Notes: a model not told the origin generated them from the letters alone. Numbered from the stretch's first letter, positions 17,776 to 27,249 are shown. The stretch is DNA of 28,520 nucleotides from Mariaggregatimicrobium sp964498785 (GCA_964498785.1 CAZCJL010000091.1:1-28520); one strand, 5' to 3'. Translations and numbers: made by a program.

Positions 17776-18864
17776 TTAAATATTTTTTTTCCAACTGGGG
17801 TGGGTAATGTTGTGATATTTAATTTTATAATTCAGGGATCGTGGCGATATACTTAACAATTTTGCTGCATCTTTTTGAATCCATTTACTAACTTCCAAAG
17901 CTTTAACAATTGCGTCTTTTTCGAGCTTTTCCAATTTTAATGTTGGCAATCCAGTATTTTCAATCTCTCCTCTTCTTCGGTCTCTTCCTCCGGCAGCAAA
18001 ATAATCTCTTCCTGTGAGAACGATATCATCCGGTGTAATCATTTGACCTTCTTCCACAATCAGCACCGCACGTTCGACAAGATTTTTCAGTTCTCTAATA
18101 TTACCAGGCCAGTGATGATTTTTTAATAGCCGCATGGTATCTTCAGTAAAACCTTTTGTATTCTTTCTCAATTCGCTGGTAAATTTTCTTCGGAAAAATT
18201 CAGCGATCAAAGGGATATCTTCTTGCCGTTCCCGCAATGGCGGAACATTGATTGTAACAACATTTAGCCGATAATATAAATCATCGCGAAACTCTCCGTC
18301 CTGAATGGCATCCCACAAATCTTTATTAGTTGCAGTTATTATTCTGACATCTACTTTTATTGTTCTGTTACCACCAACACGGCTAAATTCATGATCTTGT
18401 AACACACGCAATATTTTAGCTTGAGTTGACAAATGCATATCCCCAATTTCATCCAAAAACAGCGTGCCCTCATGAGCTTGTTCGAATTTACCAATTCGTG
18501 TTTGGAAAGCACCAGTGAAGGATCCCTTTTCATGCCCAAATAATTCGCTTTCCAATAAATTTTCCGGCAAAGCAGCACAATTGACTTTAATATAGGGTTT
18601 ATCCGCACGCAAACTAATAAATTGTATTAGTCCGGCAATTAATTCTTTTCCTGTTCCGGTCTCCCCTTGAATTAAAATACTCGCATTGCTTTTTGCAACC
18701 TTTTTAATAAGATTTAAAATCTCACGAATTTGTGGACTTCTGCTTACTAACGGATAATAGTAATCAAAGCCAAAATTTTTCCCCCAGGTTCGGTTTAAAT
18801 CTCCAGGATTTTTTAAATTCTTTTCTGCCCAATCCAGGTCTAATTCTTTTGAGTGGCCGTTCAT
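17776..18864 (-). CDS. Sigma-54-dependent transcriptional activator (enhancer-binding protein)
   Basis: A 362-residue bacterial enhancer-binding protein that uses ATP to open sigma-54 promoters. After a short N-terminal tail (1-38) with no receiver, GAF or PAS domain comes the AAA+ domain. It has Walker A GETGTGKE (67-74), the sigma-54 contact loop GSFTGA (114-119; Ser for the usual Ala), Walker B GTLFLDEIGD (133-142), the sensor-I region TATNKDL and YYRLNVV with the arginine finger. A Fis-type helix-turn-helix lies at about 318-358 (KDAAKLLSISPRSLNYKIK). Lacking a sensor, it may be controlled by its level or a partner, as with PspF. A candidate sigma-54 promoter and a long structured leader lie upstream, suggesting autoregulation. 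Targets are inferred in the findings. Confidence 0.93.
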   Translation of the reverse strand: MNGHSKELDLDWAEKNLKNPGDLNRTWGKNFGFDYYYPLVSRSPQIREILNLIKKVAKSNASILIQGETGTGKELIAGLIQFISLRADKPYIKVNCAALPENLLESELFGHEKGSFTGAFQTRIGKFEQAHEGTLFLDEIGDMHLSTQAKILRVLQDHEFSRVGGNRTIKVDVRIITATNKDLWDAIQDGEFRDDLYYRLNVVTINVPPLRERQEDIPLIAEFFRRKFTSELRKNTKGFTEDTMRLLKNHHWPGNIRELKNLVERAVLIVEEGQMITPDDIVLTGRDYFAAGGRDRRRGEIENTGLPTLKLEKLEKDAIVKALEVSKWIQKDAAKLLSISPRSLNYKIKYHNITHPSWKKNI

Positions 18865-18910
18865 GCTTTTCCCATTTTAAGTGAATGAAAAATTTCCATC
18901 ATTTTCCAAA

Positions 18911-19000
18911 CACCCGAAAATAAACAACCCCAACCAAGCTTAGGTTGCAGAAATCCTTGTTGCATGCGCTATGAAAACTTCGTTGGGGTTGAGTTCGGTG
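18911..19000 (-). other. Long stem-loop in the leader of the activator gene, possible structured RNA
   Basis: CAACCCCAAC (18925-18934) and GTTGGGGTTG (18982-18991) form a perfect 10-bp stem. It is extended outward by CACCCGAA (18911-18918) with TTCGGTG (18994-19000), one base bulged. The 47-base loop contains a competing small hairpin, CAACC (18931-18935) with GGTTG (18943-18947), which uses part of the main stem. The whole lies between the candidate sigma-54 promoter and the activator ATG. No T run follows, so it is not a simple terminator. I do not recognise a known riboswitch or sRNA class. Confidence 0.45.
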
Positions 19001-19093
19001 AATATCTAAAGATGCAGTGCAAGGAAAAATTTTTATGATTTAGATTAAATGATGCATAGCAAATGATGTATACCCTAATCTCGGCTTCTTTTT

Positions 19094-19109
19094 TGCAAAT
19101 TATATGCCA
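19094..19109 (-). promoter_or_regulatory. Candidate sigma-54 promoter of the activator gene
   Basis: The minus strand reads TGGCATATAATTTGCA: TGGCA (19105-19109) and TTGCA, with the -24 GG and -12 GC exactly ten bases apart. This is a near-perfect match to TGGCAC-N5-TTGCA. The predicted start is near 19083, leaving a leader of about 219 bases before the activator ATG that contains the long stem-loop. The 200 bases between this site and the ecfA-like gene end (19318) are very AT-rich, with nothing else recognised. Confidence 0.6.
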
Positions 19110-19317
19110 CAACATTTATTTTAATGAAATAACTGCTAACTTCTTCTTTTTAAAATAATTTTATCAAATATTGGTCTTATTTAATTATATTCAATTTGTT
19201 ATTAATTATTTAGTTATAAATTATATTATAATAATTTATTACAATTAGTTCTAAGGTGTTAGTTAATTCTCAAGTATTTTAATTATTGCACATAATTCGA
19301 TCACCTCTGAACAAATT

Positions 19318-20154
19318 TTAGGCACTAATTAAGCGTTTTAATTGCTCAATTGAATACATAGTTGCGTTTTCAATATATTCTAATTCCTTTAATTTTAGTG
19401 CATAACGCATAATCCGAGGCATTTCTAATCCCACTTTTTCAAGAATACTACTTTTTTTAAATAATTCCGTCTTCAAACCATCAAAATAAATCTTACCATT
19501 ATTGATCAAAATTACCCGCTTACATAATTTGACGATAAAATCCAAATTATGAGAAATCAAAATAATTGTTTTTCCTAATATATGCAGGTTCACCAAAAGC
19601 TTTTCAATTTTTCGAATTCCTGAAGCATCAAGGCACGCTGTTGGTTCGTCAAGAATGAACATTTCCGGATTCATTGAAATTATTCCAGCCAGCGCAACTC
19701 GTCTTTTTTCGCCTTCGCTTAATTTAAATGGTGAACGAGATTTTATTTGATCAAAATTTAAATCAACAAGATTAAATGTCTCCCGAATTCGCGTATCAAT
19801 TTCTTCTTCATCCAACCCAAAATTTTTTGGTCCATAAGCAACATCATCATAGACCGTTTCCTCAAACAATTGGGATTCAGGGAATTGGAAAACAACACCA
19901 ATTTTTCTGCGAATTGAATTAAGATCAAAGTTTGCTTTAGAAATATCGTCATCGTCAATAAATACTTTACCTTCACTCGGTTGTAGCAATCCTGTAAAAT
20001 GCTGAGCTAACGTTGTTTTTCCTGAACCTGAAGGCCCAATAATACCGACAAACTCATTTTCAGAAATTTGCATATTTATATCGTCCAAAGCAACTTGCGA
20101 TTCTGGTAGATAATTCTGATAATAATAACTAACATTTACAAAACGAACTTTCAT
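19318..20154 (-). CDS. ECF-type ABC transporter ATP-binding protein
   Basis: A 278-residue ABC ATPase most like the A components of energy-coupling factor transporters for vitamins or metal ions. It has Walker A GPSGSGKTT (40-48), a Q-loop region VVFQFPESQLFEETVYDDVAYGPKNFG that is typical of EcfA, Walker B MFILDEPTACLD and a switch histidine in LISHN. The ABC signature reads LSEGEKRRVALAG rather than LSGGQ. No transmembrane T component, substrate-binding S component or second ATPase is in the window, so its partners must be elsewhere. It begins 11 bases after the stop of the TPR-thioredoxin gene and is probably co-transcribed with it. The transported substrate is unknown. Confidence 0.86.
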   Translation of the reverse strand: MKVRFVNVSYYYQNYLPESQVALDDINMQISENEFVGIIGPSGSGKTTLAQHFTGLLQPSEGKVFIDDDDISKANFDLNSIRRKIGVVFQFPESQLFEETVYDDVAYGPKNFGLDEEEIDTRIRETFNLVDLNFDQIKSRSPFKLSEGEKRRVALAGIISMNPEMFILDEPTACLDASGIRKIEKLLVNLHILGKTIILISHNLDFIVKLCKRVILINNGKIYFDGLKTELFKKSSILEKVGLEMPRIMRYALKLKELEYIENATMYSIEQLKRLISA

Positions 20155-20165
20155 GCTGCCACCAA

Positions 20166-22016
20166 TTATGAAATAATTTTTGCTTCTTTTAGAATAAATT
20201 GGATGTTTTCATTTAAGCGATACTTTATGTCTGGCGTGAATCCTACATATTTATAACGAATTAATCCAGAGGCGTCAATCACAATATGCGTTGGAAATCC
20301 AATTATTTTGTATTTCTTGCGAATTTTACTTCCGTTATAAATCTGTTTATATTTAAATGGGTGAACTTCTAAAAAATTTTGAATCACTGTTTTATTCTCA
20401 TCAGAAATCGCCCAAAATTCAACAAAATTTATTTCTGCGAGATCATCAACTAATTGGTTTAAGCTTGGAATTTCCCGGATACAGGCGCTGCTCCAGCTAT
20501 TCCAAAAATTAATAACAATGACTTTTCCCTGCATATCAGAAAGATTCGCTTTTTCATTTTCTATTGTAAACGTTTCAAAATCTGGCGCCGGATAAGCGGA
20601 CGCTTTCAATTCCTCTTTAATTTCTTTATCGAGATATTGTTCAAATTCAGCGTCATTCCCTTTTTCAGAAATGTAAATTTTGCGTAGATAGTCTTTTATT
20701 TTTTCTTGCGCCGGATTAATGCTAAACGCTTTAATAAATGCCTTCTTTGCATTTATCATATCATTCATTTGAAGGTACGATTTCCCGATATGCTCCAATT
20801 CAAATGCCGGAAATGGGGTTCCAATATTTATCGCAGCAATTCTGTTTTCAACTGAAGCCAGGTGATCTCCAATGGCCGAGTTCAAATTTGCTGTTAACGA
20901 ATAGATCTGACACAAATCGATATTTAATTGATTTTTTCGCTTTCCGGGATGCATCCAGGGATTTTTTAATACCCTCTGTGCTTCGGTGCAATATTCTTTG
21001 GCACTTATCAGCAATTTACGCGCAACCTCGTAATTTTTATCGTTGATTTCCATAGATGAAAGTGATAATTTATTTGATACATTATCCGGAACAATTTCAC
21101 CCAATTTCTGAAATACATATTTGGCCTTTAAATTTTCGCGCTGCTGTAGGTAGTAATTACCAAGACGAAAATAAGCTACTTTCACATATTCAGATTGCGG
21201 ATTATCCACTATAAATTTTTCCAATGCAATTATCTGTTCCTGTGAATTATGAGCGTTTTGCAGATAAATCATCGGATAAGCGACTTCGTCAAATGACTCC
21301 AGATGCGAGCATGTCTTTTTCAGATGATAAGCATAGCCGAGCGCCTTTTCCTTATTTTTCAGAAGCTGCCAATTTGTGAACATCGCTAATTTGATCAGTT
21401 CATAACTTGATTCATTGGTATTCAATAAACTGTCAAGTTGGTTTCTAATTACAGGACTAATCTTTTCATTGAGAACCATTTGAGCATCCCATAATTCAAG
21501 CCATGTTTTGTAGTTCTCCGGAAATAACTCTAACTCCTTTTTAAATTCTTCGATCGCTTTTTTATAGTACGGCAATGCTTCCGGGCGATTTCGGCCACGA
21601 TAAATTTGCCCCAGCGTATAATGGGTATTTTTGTGAACATTATTATTCTCATCCCGCACAATAATCGACCATCCCCGACCATTATTGTCATCGACGCGAT
21701 TCAGTTCATCCTCAAATTTAATTGAAATTAAATAACCGGATGATGGCAATTGTAATTCAGCTTTCCAATTATTTTTCTTTTTTACCATCGGTTGGGTCAA
21801 TACAGTATCGTGCTGCTCATAATAGATTTCACAAATCATAAGAATGTGTTCGGCATTTGAAAGTGCAGCCTTTTCCGAATGCGAGTTGTAACGGATGTTG
21901 ATTTTATCTCCACCATGTGGTTGCTCCGGCCTCCAAACTACTACTTGTTTTTGTGAAGAGCCGCATTGAAAAAGAATCGTAATTAGAAAAAAAACTACTA
22001 TCAATTTTCGATTCAT
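20166..22016 (-). CDS. TPR and thioredoxin-fold (TlpA-like) lipoprotein with an incomplete CxxC
   Basis: A 616-residue exported protein. The N-terminus is hydrophobic and ends LFQC-GSS, a loose lipobox suggesting a lipoprotein. The middle (about 130-450) has TPR-like helical pairs (ALPYYKKAIEEFKKELELFP; LEHIGKSYLQMNDMINAKKAF). The C-terminal 140 residues are a TlpA/AhpC-type thioredoxin fold: PDFETFTI, then GKVIVINFWNSW, and GFPTHIVID with the cis-proline. The redox motif expected as WCxxC reads WSSAC, so the first cysteine is replaced by serine and disulfide exchange is unlikely. AGGGAGG nine bases upstream supports the start. The ecfA-like gene follows directly. Confidence 0.84.
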   Translation of the reverse strand: MNRKLIVVFFLITILFQCGSSQKQVVVWRPEQPHGGDKINIRYNSHSEKAALSNAEHILMICEIYYEQHDTVLTQPMVKKKNNWKAELQLPSSGYLISIKFEDELNRVDDNNGRGWSIIVRDENNNVHKNTHYTLGQIYRGRNRPEALPYYKKAIEEFKKELELFPENYKTWLELWDAQMVLNEKISPVIRNQLDSLLNTNESSYELIKLAMFTNWQLLKNKEKALGYAYHLKKTCSHLESFDEVAYPMIYLQNAHNSQEQIIALEKFIVDNPQSEYVKVAYFRLGNYYLQQRENLKAKYVFQKLGEIVPDNVSNKLSLSSMEINDKNYEVARKLLISAKEYCTEAQRVLKNPWMHPGKRKNQLNIDLCQIYSLTANLNSAIGDHLASVENRIAAINIGTPFPAFELEHIGKSYLQMNDMINAKKAFIKAFSINPAQEKIKDYLRKIYISEKGNDAEFEQYLDKEIKEELKASAYPAPDFETFTIENEKANLSDMQGKVIVINFWNSWSSACIREIPSLNQLVDDLAEINFVEFWAISDENKTVIQNFLEVHPFKYKQIYNGSKIRKKYKIIGFPTHIVIDASGLIRYKYVGFTPDIKYRLNENIQFILKEAKIIS

Positions 22017-22051
22017 TTATATTATCCCTCCCTGAAAAATTTAATGAATAC

Positions 22052-22079
22052 AATTTACAAAATAAAAATTTTAAATCAA
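22052..22079 (-). promoter_or_regulatory. Weak candidate sigma-70 promoter of the TPR-thioredoxin gene
   Basis: On the minus strand, TTGATT (22074-22079) and TAAATT (22052-22057) are 16 bases apart, about 40 bases before the ATG. The region is very AT-rich, so this is tentative. The stretch 22081-22230 shows nothing else recognisable. Confidence 0.3.
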
Positions 22080-22231
22080 AGGAAAAATGATTTTTTTACT
22101 GAAATCAAACGATTTTACCAATGCAAATCAGTCCATTCTCGTAGCAAGTAGTAGGTTTTATTGTTGATTTTTCCTGATAATAGGGGAAATTATAATATTA
22201 TTAAAATAATAATGATGGGAATTTGCCAATA

Positions 22232-22317
22232 AAAAAAGCTGAACATACACACCCTCTGTCGAAACAATTGGCCAATTTAACTTTTTGCTTCTCAGAGAAT
22301 CTGCTGATATTCAGCCT
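22232..22317 (-). terminator. Possible terminator of the PorV-OmpA operon
   Basis: On the minus strand, GCTGAA (22312-22317) pairs with TTCAGC (22239-22244), and the second arm is followed by seven T. A local hairpin GCTGA-ATA-TCAGC also lies in the first arm. The long loop makes this weaker than the other terminators in the window. Confidence 0.4.
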
Positions 22318-22343
22318 TTTATCTATATAATTTTTTTAGTAGT

Positions 22344-25262
22344 TCACTCTGAATTATATACAAGTACAAGTTCAATTCGTCTGTTTAATTTTCTACCGTG
22401 AGACGTGGCATTGTCACCAATAAGAATGCGCTCACCACTTAGCGTTTCAAGGTTCAACGGACTAGACTCACCATATCCTGTTGACGCTTTTATGCGAGTC
22501 CTTACTTTACTAAATTGATCCGGCCTCTGTTGTTTTAATCTTCTCAAAAACTCTTCATGAAATCGTTTTGCACGTCTTCTTGATAAAACATTATTAACTG
22601 ATTCGGGACCGACTGCACATGCATGACCTGTAAAATACATCCTCGCATCTTTGTCATCTAAGAATTCAGTGGTATATTGATACAGTTTCTGCCAGTAAAA
22701 ATCATACATTGGCTCAGTTTTCCCAAATTTTAACGGAAAAGATATCCGATGTTTTCGGCCAATATCTTTGCGTTCCAAACGGATATTCTTTATTTTTGTT
22801 CGAAATGTCCTGCCAAGCGAATCTGTCAATGTTAAATAGCTGTTAATATTTTTATCAAGCCAATCAGCCACATCCTGATTTGATGTTAAATTCCAAATAA
22901 TTTCTTCAATTATATCTGTTTGTTTATAATCCACATCAATCGGAACAAAATCACTCATTTCTTCATAGTATTGAGTTAATCTTGTTTGTTCAATTGAAAT
23001 ATAGCCTTCAATATTTGCTTCAAATGAAATTGGCTTTACATCAACGTGATTATCGCTATGAAAAACTGAACCGAATAAAATCTGGTGATTAGACGGATCG
23101 GTTGTTATCTCTACATAACGGCGTTCTTCAAAAATCCACTCCGCATCTGTGGGATTTGCCGGTACATTTCTTCTGGGCAATACCGTTCCTGGTAAAACTT
23201 CAATTTGGGTTTCGAATACACCTTGATTTATAAGAGCTTCTTTTACAGCATCAGCTCGTAAATTAGCTAATGCCACATCTTCTTCACCAGAATTTGGATC
23301 AGCATATCCTTTTAATGCGATTCCCAAATGTCGATTCATTTTCAAGCGTTGAGACAAAATTGACAGCGTGGCAGTTAAATTTGTATTTTCTAAATATTCT
23401 GTTCTAACAGCCGAACTATTTCGATTAAAAGTTAGATGTGTGATCAATGGAATTTCAATTGAATTAGTTGATACATCCATTGCCACGATTTCTTTTTTGC
23501 TATTCACCGCCCCTTTTGGAATGGAATAAAAATTCTCATGCAGTTCACCTAAGCACTGTTCAGCCTCTCGGTCATTTTTTATAACAACGACATTAATTTT
23601 ATATTCACCTATTATTTTTGCATACCAGGGAACTTCTATTGTTTTCGACTGAGCTGGTTCGAGAGCGTCTATTTCAAACTCTCCGACAAGATGAAAACTA
23701 CCGTTTGTGGCATATTTAGTTTTATCAAAATCAGAAACGACGCTATCCTTAACTACTAATTTAAAATCAGTTACCGGAATACTTCCGCTATTTTCAATTA
23801 TAATTTGTAAATTACCTTGAAAATCATTGGTGGTAATCCACTCATCCGGCTGAAACGCGATTTTCTTTATTTCAATGATTGGTTTCGGAATATAAAAATT
23901 AGATATTTTTCTATTTTTTATCTCTGCAAACCGGACGTGATTATCCAAATCATGAGCACAAACAAGCCAGTAATAGTATCCTCCTTTAAGCTGTTCAATT
24001 CTAATAGAATCTGTTTCTGTGGTAATTATATTTTGATAGACAGAATCGTTTAAAGCCAACCAAAAATCATCACCCGATCTCTCATAACTCTGTATTAACT
24101 GATCCAGTTTCAAACTATCTTTGTCAATAACAACTGTATATTTCACAACATCAAACAGATCCGGGTCGCGTGATTTTTCCCATTTTAAAGCGATCACATT
24201 TTGTTTGACAGTATCACCGATACCAGGTTTAAAATGTCGAAAAGATTCCGGCGAAACAGGAAAATATTTAACATCACCTCGATATGTGCGTGAGAACATT
24301 TGGTCGGCATCGATTGTTGCGACATCAAATTGTAATGCTTTATTACGCCCCGGTATAATCGTTTTTTCAGATGTCGTAACATCATCCAGGCGGATACTCA
24401 CTCCGAACGAAAAGCTTTTGAGCAAATCATTATTAAAATTATAGCCGCTATTAATAGCAAAACGCTCGTTATAAGAAAATTCCGCCCCAACAGCAAATCC
24501 GCCTTCCTCGTCTCGCACTTTTTGATAATCGGAAATAATCCGAAGCTGAAAACCATTGTGTTTACCGAGATAAAGGCCCGCTCCCACACGCCATGTTTGT
24601 GGGAGCGGTGTGCCCACCATGTCAAATTTGATATTCTTACCAATTTGTGTTAATGCACATCCGACTGACAAAATTCCATAATCAAAAATCGGATTACCAA
24701 GTCGAAATCTGGGCGATTGAGCTATCAAACCTGCATCAAAAATAAGCGTATTTGCCTCAAAAGTATAAAGTTTACTTCGATAGTATTTTATATTGCTTCC
24801 AATCGCAATCCGATCAGACAGAAACGAAAGTGGTTGTCCAACGCTTAATGACGCTAACACATCACTTGCCGATGCCGTTTGTATATTTTGGCCGGCACTA
24901 TTAAACTCTGGTACGCCATAATAAACAATTCCCAGCGCTATTTGTGTTTGGCGGCTCCATGGCATCCGTACTTTCCTTCCGTGTATCAGTGATGCATTGT
25001 AAACATCAGCGATCCATTTATTGTACGAGACCGCCCAGTTCCACTCTCTTAAAAAACCTGTGGCTCCAGGATTTGCAAACAAGGCATACGTTTCATCCAA
25101 TCCGCCGGAGTAACTACCAGCCATCGCTTGTAAGCGTGCTCCAGGTAACATTTTTAGAAACGCGGAACCTGCCCGTATCTGTCCAATTACCCTTCCATTA
25201 CACAGAAAAAGAACTAGCAGAATAAGCAGGAGTAAACTGTTTTTTTGACGTTCAACTTTCAT
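22344..25262 (-). CDS. PorV/PorQ-like outer-membrane barrel fused to two OmpA-like domains
   Basis: A 972-residue exported protein. After a signal peptide (ending about GRVIGQ), residues of about 29-300 resemble the PorV/PorQ/UPF0164 beta-barrel family (AGSAFLKMLPGARLQAMAG, then LFANPGATG). These occur in T9SS bacteria as outer-membrane shuttles and scaffolds. About 330-470 is FN3-like and about 470-590 CARDB-like. There are then two OmpA-type peptidoglycan-binding-like domains: one around 610-725 (KGYADPNSGEE, ANLRADAVKEAL) and one around 840-970 (FTGHACAVGPES, VLSRRRAKRFHEEF, RRIELVLV). Two OmpA domains on one PorV-like barrel is an unusual layout. AAGG seven bases upstream supports the ATG. 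It follows the DUF11/T9SS gene by 16 bases, so the two products probably work together at the envelope. Confidence 0.82.
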   Translation of the reverse strand: MKVERQKNSLLLLILLVLFLCNGRVIGQIRAGSAFLKMLPGARLQAMAGSYSGGLDETYALFANPGATGFLREWNWAVSYNKWIADVYNASLIHGRKVRMPWSRQTQIALGIVYYGVPEFNSAGQNIQTASASDVLASLSVGQPLSFLSDRIAIGSNIKYYRSKLYTFEANTLIFDAGLIAQSPRFRLGNPIFDYGILSVGCALTQIGKNIKFDMVGTPLPQTWRVGAGLYLGKHNGFQLRIISDYQKVRDEEGGFAVGAEFSYNERFAINSGYNFNNDLLKSFSFGVSIRLDDVTTSEKTIIPGRNKALQFDVATIDADQMFSRTYRGDVKYFPVSPESFRHFKPGIGDTVKQNVIALKWEKSRDPDLFDVVKYTVVIDKDSLKLDQLIQSYERSGDDFWLALNDSVYQNIITTETDSIRIEQLKGGYYYWLVCAHDLDNHVRFAEIKNRKISNFYIPKPIIEIKKIAFQPDEWITTNDFQGNLQIIIENSGSIPVTDFKLVVKDSVVSDFDKTKYATNGSFHLVGEFEIDALEPAQSKTIEVPWYAKIIGEYKINVVVIKNDREAEQCLGELHENFYSIPKGAVNSKKEIVAMDVSTNSIEIPLITHLTFNRNSSAVRTEYLENTNLTATLSILSQRLKMNRHLGIALKGYADPNSGEEDVALANLRADAVKEALINQGVFETQIEVLPGTVLPRRNVPANPTDAEWIFEERRYVEITTDPSNHQILFGSVFHSDNHVDVKPISFEANIEGYISIEQTRLTQYYEEMSDFVPIDVDYKQTDIIEEIIWNLTSNQDVADWLDKNINSYLTLTDSLGRTFRTKIKNIRLERKDIGRKHRISFPLKFGKTEPMYDFYWQKLYQYTTEFLDDKDARMYFTGHACAVGPESVNNVLSRRRAKRFHEEFLRRLKQQRPDQFSKVRTRIKASTGYGESSPLNLETLSGERILIGDNATSHGRKLNRRIELVLVYNSE

Positions 25263-25278
25263 TTATTAGCCTTCTTTT

Positions 25279-27249
25279 CTATCTGATAATAATAAACTTT
25301 TTCCAGGAATTGTATCCAGCAGATCTAAGAGTGACAATATAAATACCGCTTCCAATCAATTTGCCACCTGCTGCTAAACCATTCCATTGATATTTATTCC
25401 AACCTCCCTGATAATCACCATCTGACAACTTTACAATATGTCGCCCCGAAATATCATAAACATCCAAGCATGCCCTACGACCGTTTTGAAATTTGAATTG
25501 TATATCCAAATGTTCCCCAATATTCGGCTGAAACACATTTCTATCCAATTGCAACTGGTTATTACTTTGAATGACAGCCACGTCCTGCGCACTCAAATCG
25601 CCGCCCTCAGAATAGACAACGCGGATCTCAAAAGTCACCAGATCTTTTAGATTTTTACTACTCAAAGAACCATGACAATATTTTTCATCAATTGTAAACC
25701 AAACGTCAGGAGTCAAATTGGGATGGGATGCTATAAAGTCATCTGCATACGATTTATTTATTTGGCCATCCGGAAGATAGACCCACAAGTCCCAATATGT
25801 TGGTTTGAACGGAACCATCACTCTCACATCCAGGCTGTCAGATACATCAGCGATGGATGGAGTCACTTTGATAAAAGGCAGTTTTGATTTTGGCTTACCA
25901 ATTAAAACTGCTATGGACGATTGATTGTTATAATCTGTGGAATCATTGGACGCAACAATATTCGCTTTCGATATCAGTATAGAGTCTTTTTCCGGCACTG
26001 TTTTTGAAATTCGCCCTGTAAATTTGATTTTTAAAATAGAATCCGGTTCAATGAGATCAAATTTCCAAACTAATGTATCATTTTGAATTTTTAGAGGAGT
26101 CAAATCAAAGTTTTGTACATTGAAAAAAGGGGGTAACACATTCTTTACGACAACATCGCGGCAGAAATCAGGGCCATTGTTGCTTACATTCAAGCAATAA
26201 CAAATAGTATCGCCGATCATTGCCACGCTAATCGAATCCGTTTTTTCAATGTATATAGAATCAGTAACAGCCTGCGTGGTAATGCTTAAATCAGCGTAAA
26301 AAGGCTGCTCATTGTTTGCGTCTGAGTGTACATAAAAACAGGACTCGTCAGTATTATTTGTGGAATCGATATCATGAGGCGCAATTAATTGAAAATGATT
26401 CATTACCTGGTTTAATCCAGCCTCCCATTCTCCGATCAGATTCGCCTCAAATTTTATGACCACGGAACCCTGTGGTTCGATTGTCGGTAATTTCCAGATA
26501 ATTTCTGCGCTACTTTGATTTTCCGGTATTAGAGAAAAATTGTTTCCATTTATTGGTGTTGAAAAACGAGCAATAACTTGCCCTGATCTCAAGGTATTTA
26601 CAAAATTATTTTTTATTACAATGCGATAATCAACCGTTTCACAGGGATAGGCTAATAAGTTTTCCGCGCCATAAAAATATTCTGTCCGTTCTGTTTTTAA
26701 TTCTAAATTCAGCATACCATCCGTTTTGGGTTCAGCAATAACCCGCAAACTATCAATGAATTTCACACTTTCCGGACCATTAATAGGCCCATTTAAAAGC
26801 TGAGGATATTGTTCAATAATTGCTGCATAGTGGTGAAGTTTAATTGTGTTCATGCCCTCCTGAAAAAAGAAAAGGCCAGAATCACGCCATATCGTGTGCC
26901 TGGGCCCAGGGTTATCAACGACCACAACATAGAGGCCAGCATTTGTATCCACGCCAGTGCTGACAAATCCAGTAGCAGATTCCACAGTCAGATAATAGCT
27001 CTCATTTCTTTGCTCATCCCCGTCACCATAAAGGACACGAGCATGTATTCGGTAAAAACCAGAATTGTTGATGTTCACCTCAACAACATCAACATGCTTA
27101 TCCTTTTCTTTTGCATCCGCACGTACACCGATTGTATCTGTTACAAAGAAAAAATCTTCTATATATTGCTGCTGCGCAATAGCGAATCCCGAAAAAGATT
27201 TCACTATAAACATCATTATAAAGAATTGTGAAAGCATCAGTTGCTTCAT
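25279..27249 (-). CDS. Secreted DUF11/CARDB-type protein with T9SS sorting domain
   Basis: A 656-residue exported protein with a signal peptide ending about residue 25 (GFAIAQ). Residues of about 60-300 are beta-rich and include an Ig-like segment that resembles CARDB. About 315-450 is a DUF11 repeat (DTICYCLNVSNNGPDFCRDV, VVKNVLPPFF), a domain typical of surface proteins. The C-terminus (about 565-656) has DVYDISGRHIVKL, GGWNKYQWNG and GSGIYIVTL, which is a T9SS type A sorting/FlgD-like domain, so surface export by T9SS is likely. First gene of a two-gene operon with the PorV-OmpA fusion. The Shine-Dalgarno before the ATG is weak. A strong candidate sigma-54 promoter lies about 60 bases upstream. 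Function beyond surface display is unknown. Confidence 0.82.
   Translation of the reverse strand: MKQLMLSQFFIMMFIVKSFSGFAIAQQQYIEDFFFVTDTIGVRADAKEKDKHVDVVEVNINNSGFYRIHARVLYGDGDEQRNESYYLTVESATGFVSTGVDTNAGLYVVVVDNPGPRHTIWRDSGLFFFQEGMNTIKLHHYAAIIEQYPQLLNGPINGPESVKFIDSLRVIAEPKTDGMLNLELKTERTEYFYGAENLLAYPCETVDYRIVIKNNFVNTLRSGQVIARFSTPINGNNFSLIPENQSSAEIIWKLPTIEPQGSVVIKFEANLIGEWEAGLNQVMNHFQLIAPHDIDSTNNTDESCFYVHSDANNEQPFYADLSITTQAVTDSIYIEKTDSISVAMIGDTICYCLNVSNNGPDFCRDVVVKNVLPPFFNVQNFDLTPLKIQNDTLVWKFDLIEPDSILKIKFTGRISKTVPEKDSILISKANIVASNDSTDYNNQSSIAVLIGKPKSKLPFIKVTPSIADVSDSLDVRVMVPFKPTYWDLWVYLPDGQINKSYADDFIASHPNLTPDVWFTIDEKYCHGSLSSKNLKDLVTFEIRVVYSEGGDLSAQDVAVIQSNNQLQLDRNVFQPNIGEHLDIQFKFQNGRRACLDVYDISGRHIVKLSDGDYQGGWNKYQWNGLAAGGKLIGSGIYIVTLRSAGYNSWKKFIIIR

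Noticed and set aside
18911..19000. Stem-loop as SRP RNA, 6S RNA or a known riboswitch
   Set aside because: None of the conserved SRP tetraloop/GGAAGC features, the 6S bulge layout, or GEMM, cobalamin or TPP core motifs could be seen.
22255..22275. TTGGCC-N5-TTTCG sigma-54-like match on the minus strand before the TPR-thioredoxin gene
   Set aside because: The invariant -12 GC is missing (CG at that place), and the site is about 250 bases from the ATG near the end of the previous operon.
26809..27231. 140-codon open frame on the plus strand
   Set aside because: It is antisense to the signal peptide and N-terminal half of the DUF11 gene, has no domain signs or ribosome site, and the minus-strand frame is clearly coding.
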